Program-made: the position numbers and the translations under genes
Notes under the pieces: generated by a model
Told to the model about the DNA's origin: nothing
The model's database searches: none
What the model saw: only the letters and a program-made list of their open reading frames with translations
Assembly (NCBI GenBank): GCA_963747105.1
Contig: CAVVEC010000016.1
Coordinates: forward strand, 868,001-932,000
DNA length: 64,000 bases
Reading direction: 5' to 3'
From: CAVVEC01 sp963747105
Lineage (GTDB): Bacteria > Acidobacteriota > Terriglobia > Terriglobales > Acidobacteriaceae
In this document: positions 10,227 to 19,398 of the stretch, one piece after another
Position numbering within the stretch: the stretch's first letter is position 1
Layout of the letters: every line of letters starts with the position of its first letter

Positions 10227-11675
10227 ATGCTCGAAGAACTGAAAAAGCTTCTCAAACACACGACAATCTACGGCGCTGGCAATGTGCTCAGCAAGGTGGT
10301 CGGTTTTTTCATGATCCCGTTCTATACCCACTATCTTACGCCCGCGGACTACGGCACATTGGAGTTGTTGGACCTGAGCTTAACGCTGACTGCCCTGGTG
10401 TTAACGATGTGGCTGAATGCCTCCATCGTTCGTCACTATAACGACTTTGACGACCCTGAGGACCGCAATCAGGCAGTCAGCACGATTTTGATATTCGCTT
10501 CTCTCATCGGAGTCGTGGTAGGAGGTTGTGGAATTCGGTTTTCGCGTCCTCTTTCCGCTCTGATCCTGAACACACCCGATCTGCACTCCTACGTCTCACT
10601 CGAAGCGTTGTCGTTCCTGGTGTCTAGCGTCAATGTCGTCTGCCTCAGCTACCTGCGAGCGAGGCAGCGTTCGACTCTGGTGGTTGGGGCCGGGTTGGTC
10701 AGCCTGGTTCTATCGCTTTCGCTGAACATCTATTTCATTGCCATACGCCATAGCGGCGTAGTCGGCGTTTTATGCAGCAGTTTGATTTCAGGCACGCTGG
10801 TCACCATTGTCTTGGCCGTTTATACGATTCGGCAGGTAAAGCTTTCTTTTTCCTGCGGCAAGCTGAGAGGCATCGTTACCTTTGGTGCTCCGCTTATCAT
10901 CACCAGTGTTGCGGCATTTACCGTCAATTTTTCCGACCGCTTTTTCCTTCGCCATTTCGCCACGATTTCTACGGTCGGGATCTACGCTCTCGGGTACAAG
11001 TTCGGCTTCATGCTCAGCCTGCTGGTAGTCCAGCCTTTTGACATGATTTGGCAAGCTCGGATCTATGAGATCGCCAAGCAAGACCGGAGCAGCGAGATTT
11101 TTGCCCGGTTGTTTGAGTACTACTGTTTCGTTCTGGTGGCGGCGGCTCTCGGGTTGTCAATCGTCATCAAGGAGTTGGTCTCGGTTATCTCGGCGCCGGA
11201 TTTCCACAATGCCTACAAGGTCGTGCCCATCGTAGCCCTGGCCTACGTTTTTCAGGGCATGAACCGTTTTCTTCTGGCTGGGGCTTACACTTCCAAAAAG
11301 ACGATGCGGCTGGGAGGGGTTGGTTTGATTAACGCGGCGGCGAATATGGGTTTGAATTTCCTGCTGATCCCGCGCTATGGAATGCTGGGCGCAGCCTGGG
11401 CTACAGCGTTGAGCTTCTTTCTCATGGCAGCGCTGGCCTGCGTGGTGTCCCAAACGGTGTATCGGATTCCGTACGTTTTCTCGAGAGTGGTTACGCTGCT
11501 TGGGCTTGCAACTCTCCTGTACGTGGTCTCGCTTCTGATTGCGCTTCCTTCGTTGTTATTGCAGGTTTCATTGAAACTGGCGTTGTTTGCGGTGTTTCCC
11601 TTTGTCCTTTATCAGTTCGGTTTTTTCGCCGAGCACGAGGTCGCAAAGGGCAGAGCATTCTCCACCAAGTGTTGA
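10227..11675 (+). CDS. Wzx/MviN-type oligosaccharide flippase (polysaccharide biosynthesis protein)
   Basis: A 482-residue polytopic membrane protein with about 12-14 hydrophobic segments spread over its length. The N-terminal pattern TIYGAGNVLSKVVGFFMIPF and then YTHYLTPADYGTLELL is characteristic of the polysaccharide transporter branch (Polysacc_synt/MATE-like) of the MOP superfamily. Such proteins flip undecaprenyl-linked oligosaccharide repeat units from the cytoplasmic to the periplasmic face of the inner membrane. Its position between the paired phosphatase-like genes and a GT2 glycosyltransferase fits a Wzx/Wzy-type EPS assembly route. No Wzy polymerase is evident in the window. The start is ATG 10227 (MLEELKKLL) with a weak ribosome site. 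The reading frame is uninterrupted. Confidence 0.88.
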   Translation: MLEELKKLLKHTTIYGAGNVLSKVVGFFMIPFYTHYLTPADYGTLELLDLSLTLTALVLTMWLNASIVRHYNDFDDPEDRNQAVSTILIFASLIGVVVGGCGIRFSRPLSALILNTPDLHSYVSLEALSFLVSSVNVVCLSYLRARQRSTLVVGAGLVSLVLSLSLNIYFIAIRHSGVVGVLCSSLISGTLVTIVLAVYTIRQVKLSFSCGKLRGIVTFGAPLIITSVAAFTVNFSDRFFLRHFATISTVGIYALGYKFGFMLSLLVVQPFDMIWQARIYEIAKQDRSSEIFARLFEYYCFVLVAAALGLSIVIKELVSVISAPDFHNAYKVVPIVALAYVFQGMNRFLLAGAYTSKKTMRLGGVGLINAAANMGLNFLLIPRYGMLGAAWATALSFFLMAALACVVSQTVYRIPYVFSRVVTLLGLATLLYVVSLLIALPSLLLQVSLKLALFAVFPFVLYQFGFFAEHEVAKGRAFSTKC

Positions 11676-11728
11676 ATCGATATCACCCGCTGGGCGTGGC
11701 CGAACCCGGGAGTTAAGGAAGATCCACA

Positions 11729-12724
11729 ATGAGGCAAGCTACGATCAGCGCAGTTATTCCCGTATACAATGGTCAACCGTATATTGCCGCCGCGGTTCAG
11801 AGTGTTTTTGCGCAGACTCGGCCTCCGGCGGAAATTATCGTCGTGGATGATGGCTCGACCGATGGCACGGCCAGCGCGCTCGAACCGTTCGGGAACGGCA
11901 TCAGAATCTTTATCAGCAGAATCGCGGCGAACCTGCGGCCAGAAACCGCGGAATACGCGAAGCGAAGAGCGAGTATATCGCGTTTCTTGATGCCGACGAT
12001 CTGTGGCGCCCAGACAAACTGGAACTGCAACTGGACTACCTTGAACAGCGTTCAAACTGCGCTCTGGTCTATACGGATATGAGCACCTTCGATGAGCATG
12101 GCATCATCGACGCCAGTGTGAAGACGCGCTTTCGAAATGACGCTCCCCAGTGGCCGGATTTTCCCGGCGCTTTTCATGCGGGCACTATTCGGCTCCGGCT
12201 CGGTGGTATTTCGTAAGGAATGTGTCGAGAAGGTCGGCTATTTTGATGAGGAGCTTCTGGTGGGCAGTGACTACGAGATGTGGTTGCGAATTGCGCGGCA
12301 TTTCGAGTTGGGCGTGGTCGACCAGCCGTTGCTGATGTACCGTCACCACGCCACTATGTCGACCCGGGGGCTTGGCCTCACCATGTGCAACGGAGTGCCA
12401 TGGGAAGTCGCCGTCCTCAATAAGATCTTGCGATTGTATCCCCAGGCAATCGATGAACTCGGCAAACGGGCTGTGAATCGGAGGATGTCGAGGCCCTACG
12501 CGGGCTTGGCATCCGCACGGTTTCGCGTGCGCGACTATAAGAATGCCCGGTCTCTACTTCGGAGAGCGATCTCTTATTGGCCAACCAACAGCCGCTATTG
12601 GGCCTTCTGCGGGGCTACGTTCCTTCATCCTGCACAGATAGCCGTGGCGCGCAGGCTATATCGCAAGCTGTCGCCATCCCGAACCGCCCGCGAGGCAGGC
12701 CCGTCACAAGCAACCTTGACCTGA
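11729..12724 (+). CDS. GT2-family glycosyltransferase, two compensating frameshifts
   Basis: GT-A fold family 2 glycosyltransferase. The N-terminus AVIPVYNGQPYI and VVDDGSTDGT bind the nucleotide sugar. The frame shifts at 11909-11911, where restoring a T to TTT gives IFYQQNRGEPAARNRGI and then AFLDADDLWRPDKLE, the metal-binding DxD region. It returns to the first frame near 12133-12137, followed by MTLPSGRIFPALFM, GSGSVVFRKECVEKVGYFDE and GSDYEMWLRIA. All are in the order expected for the family, so this is one protein of about 331 residues with two compensating single-base errors. AAGGA lies upstream of ATG 11729. The extra C-terminal part (about residues 235-331) is helical and poorly conserved. 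It ends convergent with the next minus-strand gene. Confidence 0.8.
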
Positions 12725-12754
12725 CGGTGGCGCCGCGGGCGAAACGCATCGAAC

Positions 12755-13498
12755 TCAGACCGGTTCCGCCACGGCACAGTACCAGGGGAATCGTTTGCGC
12801 GACCACAAAGAGGGGCGGGCCGATTGCACAACTTTGAATCCAGCATGGCGAAGCATATTTTCAAAGCAACTGGCTGTGTAGTGCCACGCTCCACGCCCAC
12901 CCACGACACTGGTCAATCCGCGGTGTTGCAAGTCCTTCCGGACTAGGAATTTAGCTCGGTTCGCCCGCCCCGGCAGGACGCTGGAAGTCTGCACGATCAA
13001 CGCGCCCGCGGTTAAAGAGCGGATCTGAGTCAGAACAAAGGGCGGATCCGGAATGTGGTAGAGGCCACCCAGAGCCAGAACCACGTCGAAGGGCTCCCGA
13101 AAAATGTGCTGGAGTTGATACACGTCTCCAGTCAAGAATTTCGGCACGGCACAATCAACTTTTCCCGGGAGAGTGCTGGCAATAAACTGGGCGCAGCGGA
13201 TTCTGTCCTCACTGAATTCCACCCCTACCACTTCGCGTGCGCCGGCCAGGGCTGCTTCGAAGGAAAAAGCGCCGTTCGCGCAAAACAAATCGAGGACGCG
13301 TTTGCCCTGGACCTTCGACTTGATCCAAGGCAACACCAGCCTCTTCTTCAAATCATGGTTGCGGTCGAGGTCACGAGCTTCTGGGTGGCGGGGAGAGATC
13401 GCATTGCGGAAAGCCACTTGAGTGAACCACGATTCAGGCTTAATCGCCTGCATCTGTTCCCGCTGTTGTGCACTGAGATCGAAGTCAAGTTTGAGCAT
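12755..13498 (-). CDS. Class I SAM-dependent methyltransferase, DUF1698/CmoB-like
   Basis: A 247-residue methyltransferase with the SAM-binding motif I VLDLFCANGAFSFEAA (about residues 68-83), the acidic motif II end GVEFSED, and PFDVVLALGGLYHIPDPP as motif IV. The layout resembles CmoB/DUF1698 (Methyltransf_9), although here a glycan or small molecule is a likelier substrate because of the neighbours. AGGAG lies 12 bases before the ATG. It is on the opposite strand to the glycosyltransferase, 30 bases from its end (convergent), and 15 bases downstream of the large lyase-like gene on the same strand, so these two are probably cotranscribed. The substrate cannot be told from sequence. Confidence 0.75.
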   Translation of the reverse strand: MLKLDFDLSAQQREQMQAIKPESWFTQVAFRNAISPRHPEARDLDRNHDLKKRLVLPWIKSKVQGKRVLDLFCANGAFSFEAALAGAREVVGVEFSEDRIRCAQFIASTLPGKVDCAVPKFLTGDVYQLQHIFREPFDVVLALGGLYHIPDPPFVLTQIRSLTAGALIVQTSSVLPGRANRAKFLVRKDLQHRGLTSVVGGRGAWHYTASCFENMLRHAGFKVVQSARPSLWSRKRFPWYCAVAEPV

Positions 13499-13513
13499 TC
13501 TGTCGCCTGGCTC

Positions 13514-16500
13514 CTACGGTTGTATGTACACCTTGAGAGCGAAATGCCACTGCACCTTCGGGTCTAGCCCGCTCACTTCGTGGATTTGCGTGGTTCCGGC
13601 AGCACCGGGCCTCGGTGGGCCGCTTACGTCGGAAGCGGCAAACCAGGGTACATTAGTGCTGGCATCGGTGCCGAACCGGTTGGCCACGGGATCGAAATTC
13701 AGCCATTCCACGATGTTCTTGTCAGAGTACTTTATGCGATAACTCTGCGCACCCTGGGGTACGGTCCAAGTCAAGCGGTATGTATTGGCGTCCACTCTAT
13801 CCGCCTTCAGCGGCACGGGAACAATGCGGAGCGGTTCCGGATCCAGCACTTCACTGATGACCGCGCCTTCGAAGATAGATCCGTATTCAGCATAGAACCT
13901 GCCGTTACCGTTGAGATGCTGGATGTACTGAGAGAACTTATCGGCCCAAACCTTTGGGTCCCCCGTGTATTTGGCTAAGTTATAAAAATTAAACCACACG
14001 GTCTGGCTACAGGATGGATCAAGAGGAACATTCGGGCGGTCAATGAAGAGCTCGTAGGTTGGACCCGAGCCGACCTTGCACCCCACTCCCTTTCCATTCG
14101 TTCGCCAGGACTCATTCAACGTCCATGAAGCTATGCCGTCTGCCAGGTCGAAAGTGAGCTGCCGTTCCGGCCATTCTGGCCCCTCCGCCTGCAAGAATTC
14201 CCAGAGGCCCTCGCTGAGGATGCCTTGTTGGAACGGCATCACCACCCTGTTCCCAACCGGGGGGCAGCAGCCGAAATGCAATCCCCGGGTTCGGCTTACG
14301 CCTTGGGAGGCTGTGCCGAACCCGGAGGCCTGCAATTCCGGCCATACCTGTTTGCTCAGAACTTGACCACCTGCCAGCAGAGCATTGTTTTCAGCTCGCG
14401 GATCTCCGATCGCCCGGTAGAACAAGGCAAGCCGAGCGTCGCTCATTAAAGCTTCACCGATGTTGCGCGGATTCCAGTAGGCTCCGTTTTTCACAACTTT
14501 GACGTTTGGGTTCCCATAGACATCGCTCGCCCCGTCCTGAATCGCGTCCTTAACGGTCTCATCGCCAGTCATGAAGTAATAGTCCATCATTCCGTACCAG
14601 TGCGCGTGCGCCGGATCGATCCAGTTCCTTCCACATTTCGCTTCTCCCGGGTCGCAGCCGATATTGTCATTTAACGACGTAATGCCCTCAGGCAATCCAG
14701 TCGGACCGAGCTCTGATTCGGGACGGTCGCGCCAGTCAAATCGTGTGGTCCCGTTGTAGTCGGAGCGGGGGAAGACCTGCTCTGTCTGAAAAGTGTAGAA
14801 GTGCGACGCATCCACGTACCGGCCAACATGGCCTCTTTGTAGCCAGAGCATCAAGTCTGACCAGCGCATTTCGGCTTGGTTGCCAGCGCCGGCGGTGGGC
14901 CAGGCATAGGTTCGGTAAACGTGGGGCGAAGCCAGGTCTTTGAGACAACAAACAATTCCGAGGGATTGAAGATAGTGGTCTTCGCGCGCGGGATCGACGA
15001 GCGGATAAAGCAGCGCCTTCGTCTGATTGTAATAAGACGCCGGAGCCCGCGCGATCAGGGGGTATTGAGACTTCTCAAACTCGCCCGCGGCATCCGGCAA
15101 GGCGGAGGCGTGAAAATCAAAATAAATCGTGTGCGTCGAATACTGCGGCCAGGCCTGGTAATAATCCTGTCCACCAGATCCAAACAACGACTGCTGCGGC
15201 CAGATGCCAAGGCGAATCTCAGAACCGCTGTTCATGAACTGTAGTGATTTCGGCCAGTAAGCCGCCATCTGGTACGTGCCAATCTCGATCCCGGCGCCAG
15301 TTGCGTCCGCCAGGTCAGCCCAGCCCGCAGAATACTCGGATCGTTCACCCCTGGCTAAGCTTGCATCTTTATGCACCACCACATAGCCTTCCTGGCTGTA
15401 GGTCCACGCCCTGTGGGAGCCTGCCTGACTTGCTAGCGTCCGTCTGATGTAAGAGCGGGGCGCATAGTGGCCACGCTTGTCTGGAGACGACCACTGCGGA
15501 TGCTCCATTTTGTCGGAATAGCCCTGATACAGATAGGCGTTTTCGCCGCCGGCGAACGAACCGGTCACCGTGGAACGGGCTGCGCCAAAAGAAAACTTTC
15601 GTCCCGGTCCCAGGTTGGGTGTGAGGCGCGCTTCAAAAGAAAGAAAACCCTTGTAGGCAGATGCGAATGAGTTTGACGGACCGTAATCGGCATTCTGCAG
15701 CACCACAACAGCCTTGGTTCGGCTCTTTCCTTTATAGAAATGCAGCCGGACGGTGTAACGCATATACCCATGGCCGGAGCTGTCTTCCAGTTCCCCAGTC
15801 GCCCGAACTACCGCCCGGACGGGGCCATTCTCTTCAATAATTGCGGTAGATGCCGCGTCGTTGGAGCTCGCATACTCAGTCGAGCAAGGGCAAGCGGTAT
15901 TGCCTGGAGAAGGCCCCACAACGACGAGCCCGGTGCTGGTCCCTGACCCGATCAATTCGCGCTCCTTCACCACTGCTTGGTCGATCAGATCGAAATTTTT
16001 CTTGCGTACGACGAATGTAGCCGTGCCGGTCGAGATCGTAATACTGGAGGTGTTCTCGACAGCCAGGTCCGGTCCACCGAAATTCCCAGAGCCACCCGTG
16101 AGGGAAATAGAGCTGCTGGCCCTACCCGCAGAGACATCGGCCAAGGCATCGAGCAGTACCCATTCGATGTTGCCCGAAGGCCACCGGCCGAGGACACGAA
16201 ATTGACCAGCCGATGCGCCCGCCAGCCCAAGTTGCGCAGTGCTTGTAATGCCCTCCGAATCGGCTATTGGCACGCCCACGGTGACCGGTTCCTGCTGCCT
16301 GGAAAACCCAGTGGTTCCCGCGTAAATGGACTCTTGGATGATCAGGTTGACGCGAACAGGCGCGGGGGATGCTTTCGCGGCTGGATCGTGCGACGCATCT
16401 GAGATACCCGATGCGCCTCTCGTGACCAGTGCGCCGATATTGCCCGGCACCTCGCAGCACAAGAATGCTCGGCGCGATGCGGTGGTTGCCGACCAGATCG

Positions 16501-16558
16501 AAACTGCCAAACCGATTGCCAATAGTGTGATGAACGAAGATCTCAAAGTCAGCTCCAT
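13514..16558 (-). CDS. Large secreted PcRGLX/YetA-like protein, putative polysaccharide lyase
   Basis: A 1,014-residue protein with an N-terminal hydrophobic signal-like segment (SSFITLLAIGLAVSIWSA). The region from about residue 65 (VRVNLIIQESIYAG, PVTVGVPIADSEG, RVLGRWPSGNIEWVLLDALA) resembles the RIFT-barrel N-domain of PcRGLX/YetA-like exo-rhamnogalacturonan lyases (PL26). Later segments are rich in Trp and Tyr as expected for an (alpha/alpha)6 substrate cleft (MRWSDLMLWLQRGHVGRYV, DPAHAHWYGMMDYY). About the last 120 residues look like a fibronectin III-type domain (YRLTWTVPQGAQSYRIKYS). A lyase within an EPS locus could trim or release the polymer. The family call is by pattern memory, so a non-enzymatic relative is possible. 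Confidence 0.55.
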   Translation of the reverse strand: MELTLRSSFITLLAIGLAVSIWSATTASRRAFLCCEVPGNIGALVTRGASGISDASHDPAAKASPAPVRVNLIIQESIYAGTTGFSRQQEPVTVGVPIADSEGITSTAQLGLAGASAGQFRVLGRWPSGNIEWVLLDALADVSAGRASSSISLTGGSGNFGGPDLAVENTSSITISTGTATFVVRKKNFDLIDQAVVKERELIGSGTSTGLVVVGPSPGNTACPCSTEYASSNDAASTAIIEENGPVRAVVRATGELEDSSGHGYMRYTVRLHFYKGKSRTKAVVVLQNADYGPSNSFASAYKGFLSFEARLTPNLGPGRKFSFGAARSTVTGSFAGGENAYLYQGYSDKMEHPQWSSPDKRGHYAPRSYIRRTLASQAGSHRAWTYSQEGYVVVHKDASLARGERSEYSAGWADLADATGAGIEIGTYQMAAYWPKSLQFMNSGSEIRLGIWPQQSLFGSGGQDYYQAWPQYSTHTIYFDFHASALPDAAGEFEKSQYPLIARAPASYYNQTKALLYPLVDPAREDHYLQSLGIVCCLKDLASPHVYRTYAWPTAGAGNQAEMRWSDLMLWLQRGHVGRYVDASHFYTFQTEQVFPRSDYNGTTRFDWRDRPESELGPTGLPEGITSLNDNIGCDPGEAKCGRNWIDPAHAHWYGMMDYYFMTGDETVKDAIQDGASDVYGNPNVKVVKNGAYWNPRNIGEALMSDARLALFYRAIGDPRAENNALLAGGQVLSKQVWPELQASGFGTASQGVSRTRGLHFGCCPPVGNRVVMPFQQGILSEGLWEFLQAEGPEWPERQLTFDLADGIASWTLNESWRTNGKGVGCKVGSGPTYELFIDRPNVPLDPSCSQTVWFNFYNLAKYTGDPKVWADKFSQYIQHLNGNGRFYAEYGSIFEGAVISEVLDPEPLRIVPVPLKADRVDANTYRLTWTVPQGAQSYRIKYSDKNIVEWLNFDPVANRFGTDASTNVPWFAASDVSGPPRPGAAGTTQIHEVSGLDPKVQWHFALKVYIQP

Positions 16559-16749
16559 TCCTGCCAGTCAGGAATGTTGTCAAGGCTGTCGAAACTCGTG
16601 GTCCGGTAAAACGTCGTGAGTCAGGTTCGATGGGACGCCGAAACACGACAGGATCGCCGGAATAGCTGGGAGTCGCGCTCTCACTTAGAATTGGCGCAAC
16701 CCACTAAACAGGCAGCCCGGGCACGTTGGCTGATCCTGCTCCCGCGCGG

Positions 16750-17886
16750 CTACTGCTTCCGAACTGAGTCTGAAGGAGCACGATGCGCGACGCGGAGTTC
16801 TCTGGCGGCCGCCGCGTAATAAGCGACATAGGGCTGGTCATTGTCGTCCAAGGACAACGAGGGAAAATCGCCCGCGTCACCGCTATCGATGGTTTCCGTG
16901 TGCCAGCCCTGGTCGTCCCGCGTGGCATACTTAAGCGCACCCGAACCGGAGTCGTGGTACACGACGTGAGGCCGTCCGGTCCTATCAAGCTTCAAAGACA
17001 CCCGATCCGCATCGGAACCTGTGGACACTAATGAGTCGACAGTCTCCCGGTGCCAAACTGCCCCTTCGCGCCAGGCGTAATTGATGGTTCTGCCGGTGGC
17101 ATTGACATACGCAACGTAAGGTTCGCCACCAGCAGCGATGGCCAGACTGCTGTCGCAGTCCATAAAACTCTTGCTTTTGGAAGTGCGCGGATCGGCTACC
17201 GCATGTTCCCACTTCGACTGATCCAGGTAAGTAAGCTCGAGGCTGCCAGTCGTAGTGATCGAATAGGAAATATAGGGGTGATCGGCCCGATCAAGCGCAA
17301 CAGAATTCCATCTGCCGGTACCAGCACGATGGTCAACGGTTTGGATGTACCAGCTCTTACCATCGAAATAGGCATACTTCAAATACTTGGCATTACGCCG
17401 GTCTGCATATTCTTCGCGATAGTAGCTGATTCGCGGGTATCCCTGGGAATCTAATTGAATCGAGGTATCGTGATTTGTTCTCTCCGTGTCAATCACGAAT
17501 TTCTGCCACTGCTTGCCGTCCCAGAAAGCATAATGGAGGCCGGTTAACTTCGGAGAGTTATAGGCAATGTGCGCCCAGCCATGGGAATCGACTGCCAGCG
17601 AGTCGAAGCTGCCGCCTGCGGTGTCCACCGCCGTTGTGTCCCAGCGCTTTTCCTGCTTGGCCCGGAATGCGTAGCGAAGCACAGTCCCAGCCCGATCCGA
17701 GTAAGCAAGGTGGAAATTTCCCAACCGGTCGATCACCAGGGAACTGAACCCAATAGCCTCCCCGTGACGGCCTGTGTCCACCGCCTCAGTTTGCCAGGTT
17801 CCGGGCGTCTGGCAGAATGCCGCTGGTGTCAGAAACACCAGTGCAGCCAATAAGCTCGTAAAAGCCTTGAAACGTACAAATCCCAT
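16750..17886 (-). CDS. Secreted beta-propeller repeat protein
   Basis: A 378-residue exported protein with a clear signal peptide (FKAFTSLLAALVFLTPAAFC, cleavage probably near AFCQ). The mature part is made of about seven repeats of roughly 45-50 residues, each with a pattern like W..E.VD, S.A.D..G.PHIAY and L.YA (examples: SLAVDSHGWAHIAYNSPKLT, SLKLDRTGRPHVVYHDSGSG, SLSLDDNDQPYVAYYAAA). This is typical of six- or seven-bladed propellers that bind carbohydrate or protein in the envelope. No catalytic residues can be identified. It lies upstream of the large lyase-like gene on the same strand with a 191-base gap, and divergently from the sulfotransferase. Confidence 0.7.
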   Translation of the reverse strand: MGFVRFKAFTSLLAALVFLTPAAFCQTPGTWQTEAVDTGRHGEAIGFSSLVIDRLGNFHLAYSDRAGTVLRYAFRAKQEKRWDTTAVDTAGGSFDSLAVDSHGWAHIAYNSPKLTGLHYAFWDGKQWQKFVIDTERTNHDTSIQLDSQGYPRISYYREEYADRRNAKYLKYAYFDGKSWYIQTVDHRAGTGRWNSVALDRADHPYISYSITTTGSLELTYLDQSKWEHAVADPRTSKSKSFMDCDSSLAIAAGGEPYVAYVNATGRTINYAWREGAVWHRETVDSLVSTGSDADRVSLKLDRTGRPHVVYHDSGSGALKYATRDDQGWHTETIDSGDAGDFPSLSLDDNDQPYVAYYAAAARELRVAHRAPSDSVRKQ

Positions 17887-18227
17887 ATTTCAAGCCATCC
17901 CGGAGATTGCCAGTCTTAGGCTGAGAGGCCGCCTGGCCCCGTCGGCCAAACCAGTGCCGCCATCCACGAATCAGACAGTTTCACACGCTCCGGTTACAGC
18001 CAGATGACCAGTTGGTTAAATTTATGTTACTGAGGATCGCAGACGATCGCTTTTGCGTTGTACCTGGCGATCAGAGATTGACACGAATCGTGGCCCCGAA
18101 AGATCATACGGTGGCGCAAACTGCGAGCCGGCGGCTGATTTGTCGAACCGCAGTATGCGCCTGGTAAGTCTGGCGAGATGGGATTTGTCAGAATCGGCTG
18201 GTTGCTCCCGAACCCACAGGTGGCAGG
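17887..18227. other. Intergenic region between divergent genes
   Basis: These 341 bases separate the minus-strand propeller gene from the plus-strand sulfotransferase and must hold both promoters. A TTGACA box at 18078 with GATCAT 18 bases downstream is the best plus-strand candidate. A short direct repeat (GATCGC-AGAC-GATCGC) lies near 18034-18049. No convincing ORF, RNA or mobile element is seen. Confidence 0.5.
18078..18107 (+). promoter_or_regulatory. Candidate sigma-70 promoter of the sulfotransferase gene
   Basis: TTGACA (18078-18083) matches the -35 consensus fully, and GATCAT (18102-18107) 18 bases later matches four of six -10 positions. Transcription would start near 18114, about 115 bases before the ATG at 18228. 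This is pattern evidence only. Confidence 0.35.
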
Positions 18228-19274
18228 ATGTTAGCTTCTATTGAGAACGGAAATGCTCCGAAGTTCTTGCTGTTGTTTGGAATGGCACGGTCCGGGACGT
18301 CGTGGATCGGCAAGATTTTCGACAGCCATCCGGCTACTTTGTACAGGCACGAACCTGACCGAGCATTGCCGGATGTGCCCATGGCGCCGCGACTGGAAGA
18401 AGTAGAGCGGTTGCTCATCCCGGTCCAGCGTTTTTTTTCGCAGCTTCCGGGCATCAACACGGCACAGGTCGCGGGCAGCCTGCCGGTTTTTCCAAAACAG
18501 TACCGCACTTCCATTGCTCAGCACATTCACAGGGCGAGCGTCCTGAGTGCAGTGACGGGTTCCTCGCTTCAATTCAGAGTACCTGTTTTCCAATGCGCTC
18601 ATGTCGGCAAGCCCGACATACCCGTAGTGTGGAAATCGATTGATTCCCTGGGCCGGCTCGGGGTCATTCTGCGTATCATAGAGAACTGCCGAGCCATTTT
18701 CATTACGCGTCATCCCTGTGGGAGCATTTCCTCCACTCTTCGGGGCGAGGCTCAGCACAAGTTCTCCTCCTCGGTTTCCGCCAGTGAAGACTATGGCATC
18801 ATGCGAATGTTTCTGGAGACTGCTGGGCGCAGTCGCGGGCTTACGGTCGAGCTCTTACGTAAATTTCATCCCGTCGAGCGTATGGCGTGGATCTGGGTTT
18901 TGACCAACGAGAAGGCAGCTGAGGAGACCCGAGGCCTGGACCGCTGCATGAGCGTGCGTTATGAAGATGTGTGCTGGGACCCAACCGACAAAGTGAAGGA
19001 ACTGTTTGCGTTTGCGGGTCTGTCCTGGAACTCGCAAACATCGAATTTCCTCACGGCGAGCACGCTCGGGAGCGCCCCTGCCAAGTTCGACCAACTGACC
19101 CAGAACTCACGGCGTTACTACAGCGTCTTCAAAGATCCCATCCGCGCCGCGGATAACTGGAAATCTGAAATGAAGCCCGAGGACATCGAGCGCGTTTACC
19201 GGGTCTTGCGCCAGAGCGATTTTATCCGTCTTTATCCAGAAGGGGAGGCCGCGCGGGTTCGGTCGAGCGCGTAG
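18228..19274 (+). CDS. Sulfotransferase family protein
   Basis: This 348-residue P-loop protein has the 5'-phosphosulfate-binding loop LFGMARSGTSWIGKIFDSHP (about residues 15-34) and the 3'-phosphate-binding strand AIFITRHPCGSISS, the two hallmarks of PAPS-dependent sulfotransferases. LSVRYEDV-type sequence (CMSVRYEDVCWDP) in the C-terminal part is also typical. It would transfer sulfate from PAPS to a hydroxyl or amine of the polysaccharide or a lipid. It stands alone on the plus strand between minus-strand genes, so it probably has its own promoter. A strong inverted repeat follows its stop at 19332-19366. No PAPS-synthesis gene is present in the window. Confidence 0.85.
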   Translation: MLASIENGNAPKFLLLFGMARSGTSWIGKIFDSHPATLYRHEPDRALPDVPMAPRLEEVERLLIPVQRFFSQLPGINTAQVAGSLPVFPKQYRTSIAQHIHRASVLSAVTGSSLQFRVPVFQCAHVGKPDIPVVWKSIDSLGRLGVILRIIENCRAIFITRHPCGSISSTLRGEAQHKFSSSVSASEDYGIMRMFLETAGRSRGLTVELLRKFHPVERMAWIWVLTNEKAAEETRGLDRCMSVRYEDVCWDPTDKVKELFAFAGLSWNSQTSNFLTASTLGSAPAKFDQLTQNSRRYYSVFKDPIRAADNWKSEMKPEDIERVYRVLRQSDFIRLYPEGEAARVRSSA

Positions 19275-19331
19275 CGGGTTTTCGCTGTCCGTTAGAAACC
19301 CTCAAGCATTCCGCAACAAGACAGCAGGGAC

Positions 19332-19366
19332 CTGCAGTTTCCTCGAACTATTTCGACAAACTGCAG
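19332..19366. terminator. Strong inverted repeat between convergent genes, possible bidirectional terminator
   Basis: CTGCAGTTT at 19332-19340 is matched exactly by AAACTGCAG at 19358-19366, and the intervening bases contain a second pair (TCGAA/TTCGA). It lies between the ends of the plus-strand sulfotransferase and the minus-strand esterase. There is no clear T-tract on either side, so termination is an inference from position. Confidence 0.4.
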
Positions 19367-19398
19367 ATTCCTGCAGATACCGCCGAAGACACCCATTC

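Noticed and set aside
13055..13567. 170-residue plus-strand ORF inside the minus-strand methyltransferase
   Set aside because: Shadow frame of a gene with intact SAM motifs on the other strand.
15976..16646. Plus- and minus-strand ORFs overlapping the N-terminus of the lyase-like gene
   Set aside because: They contain no known motif and only mirror the codon structure of the long conserved frame.
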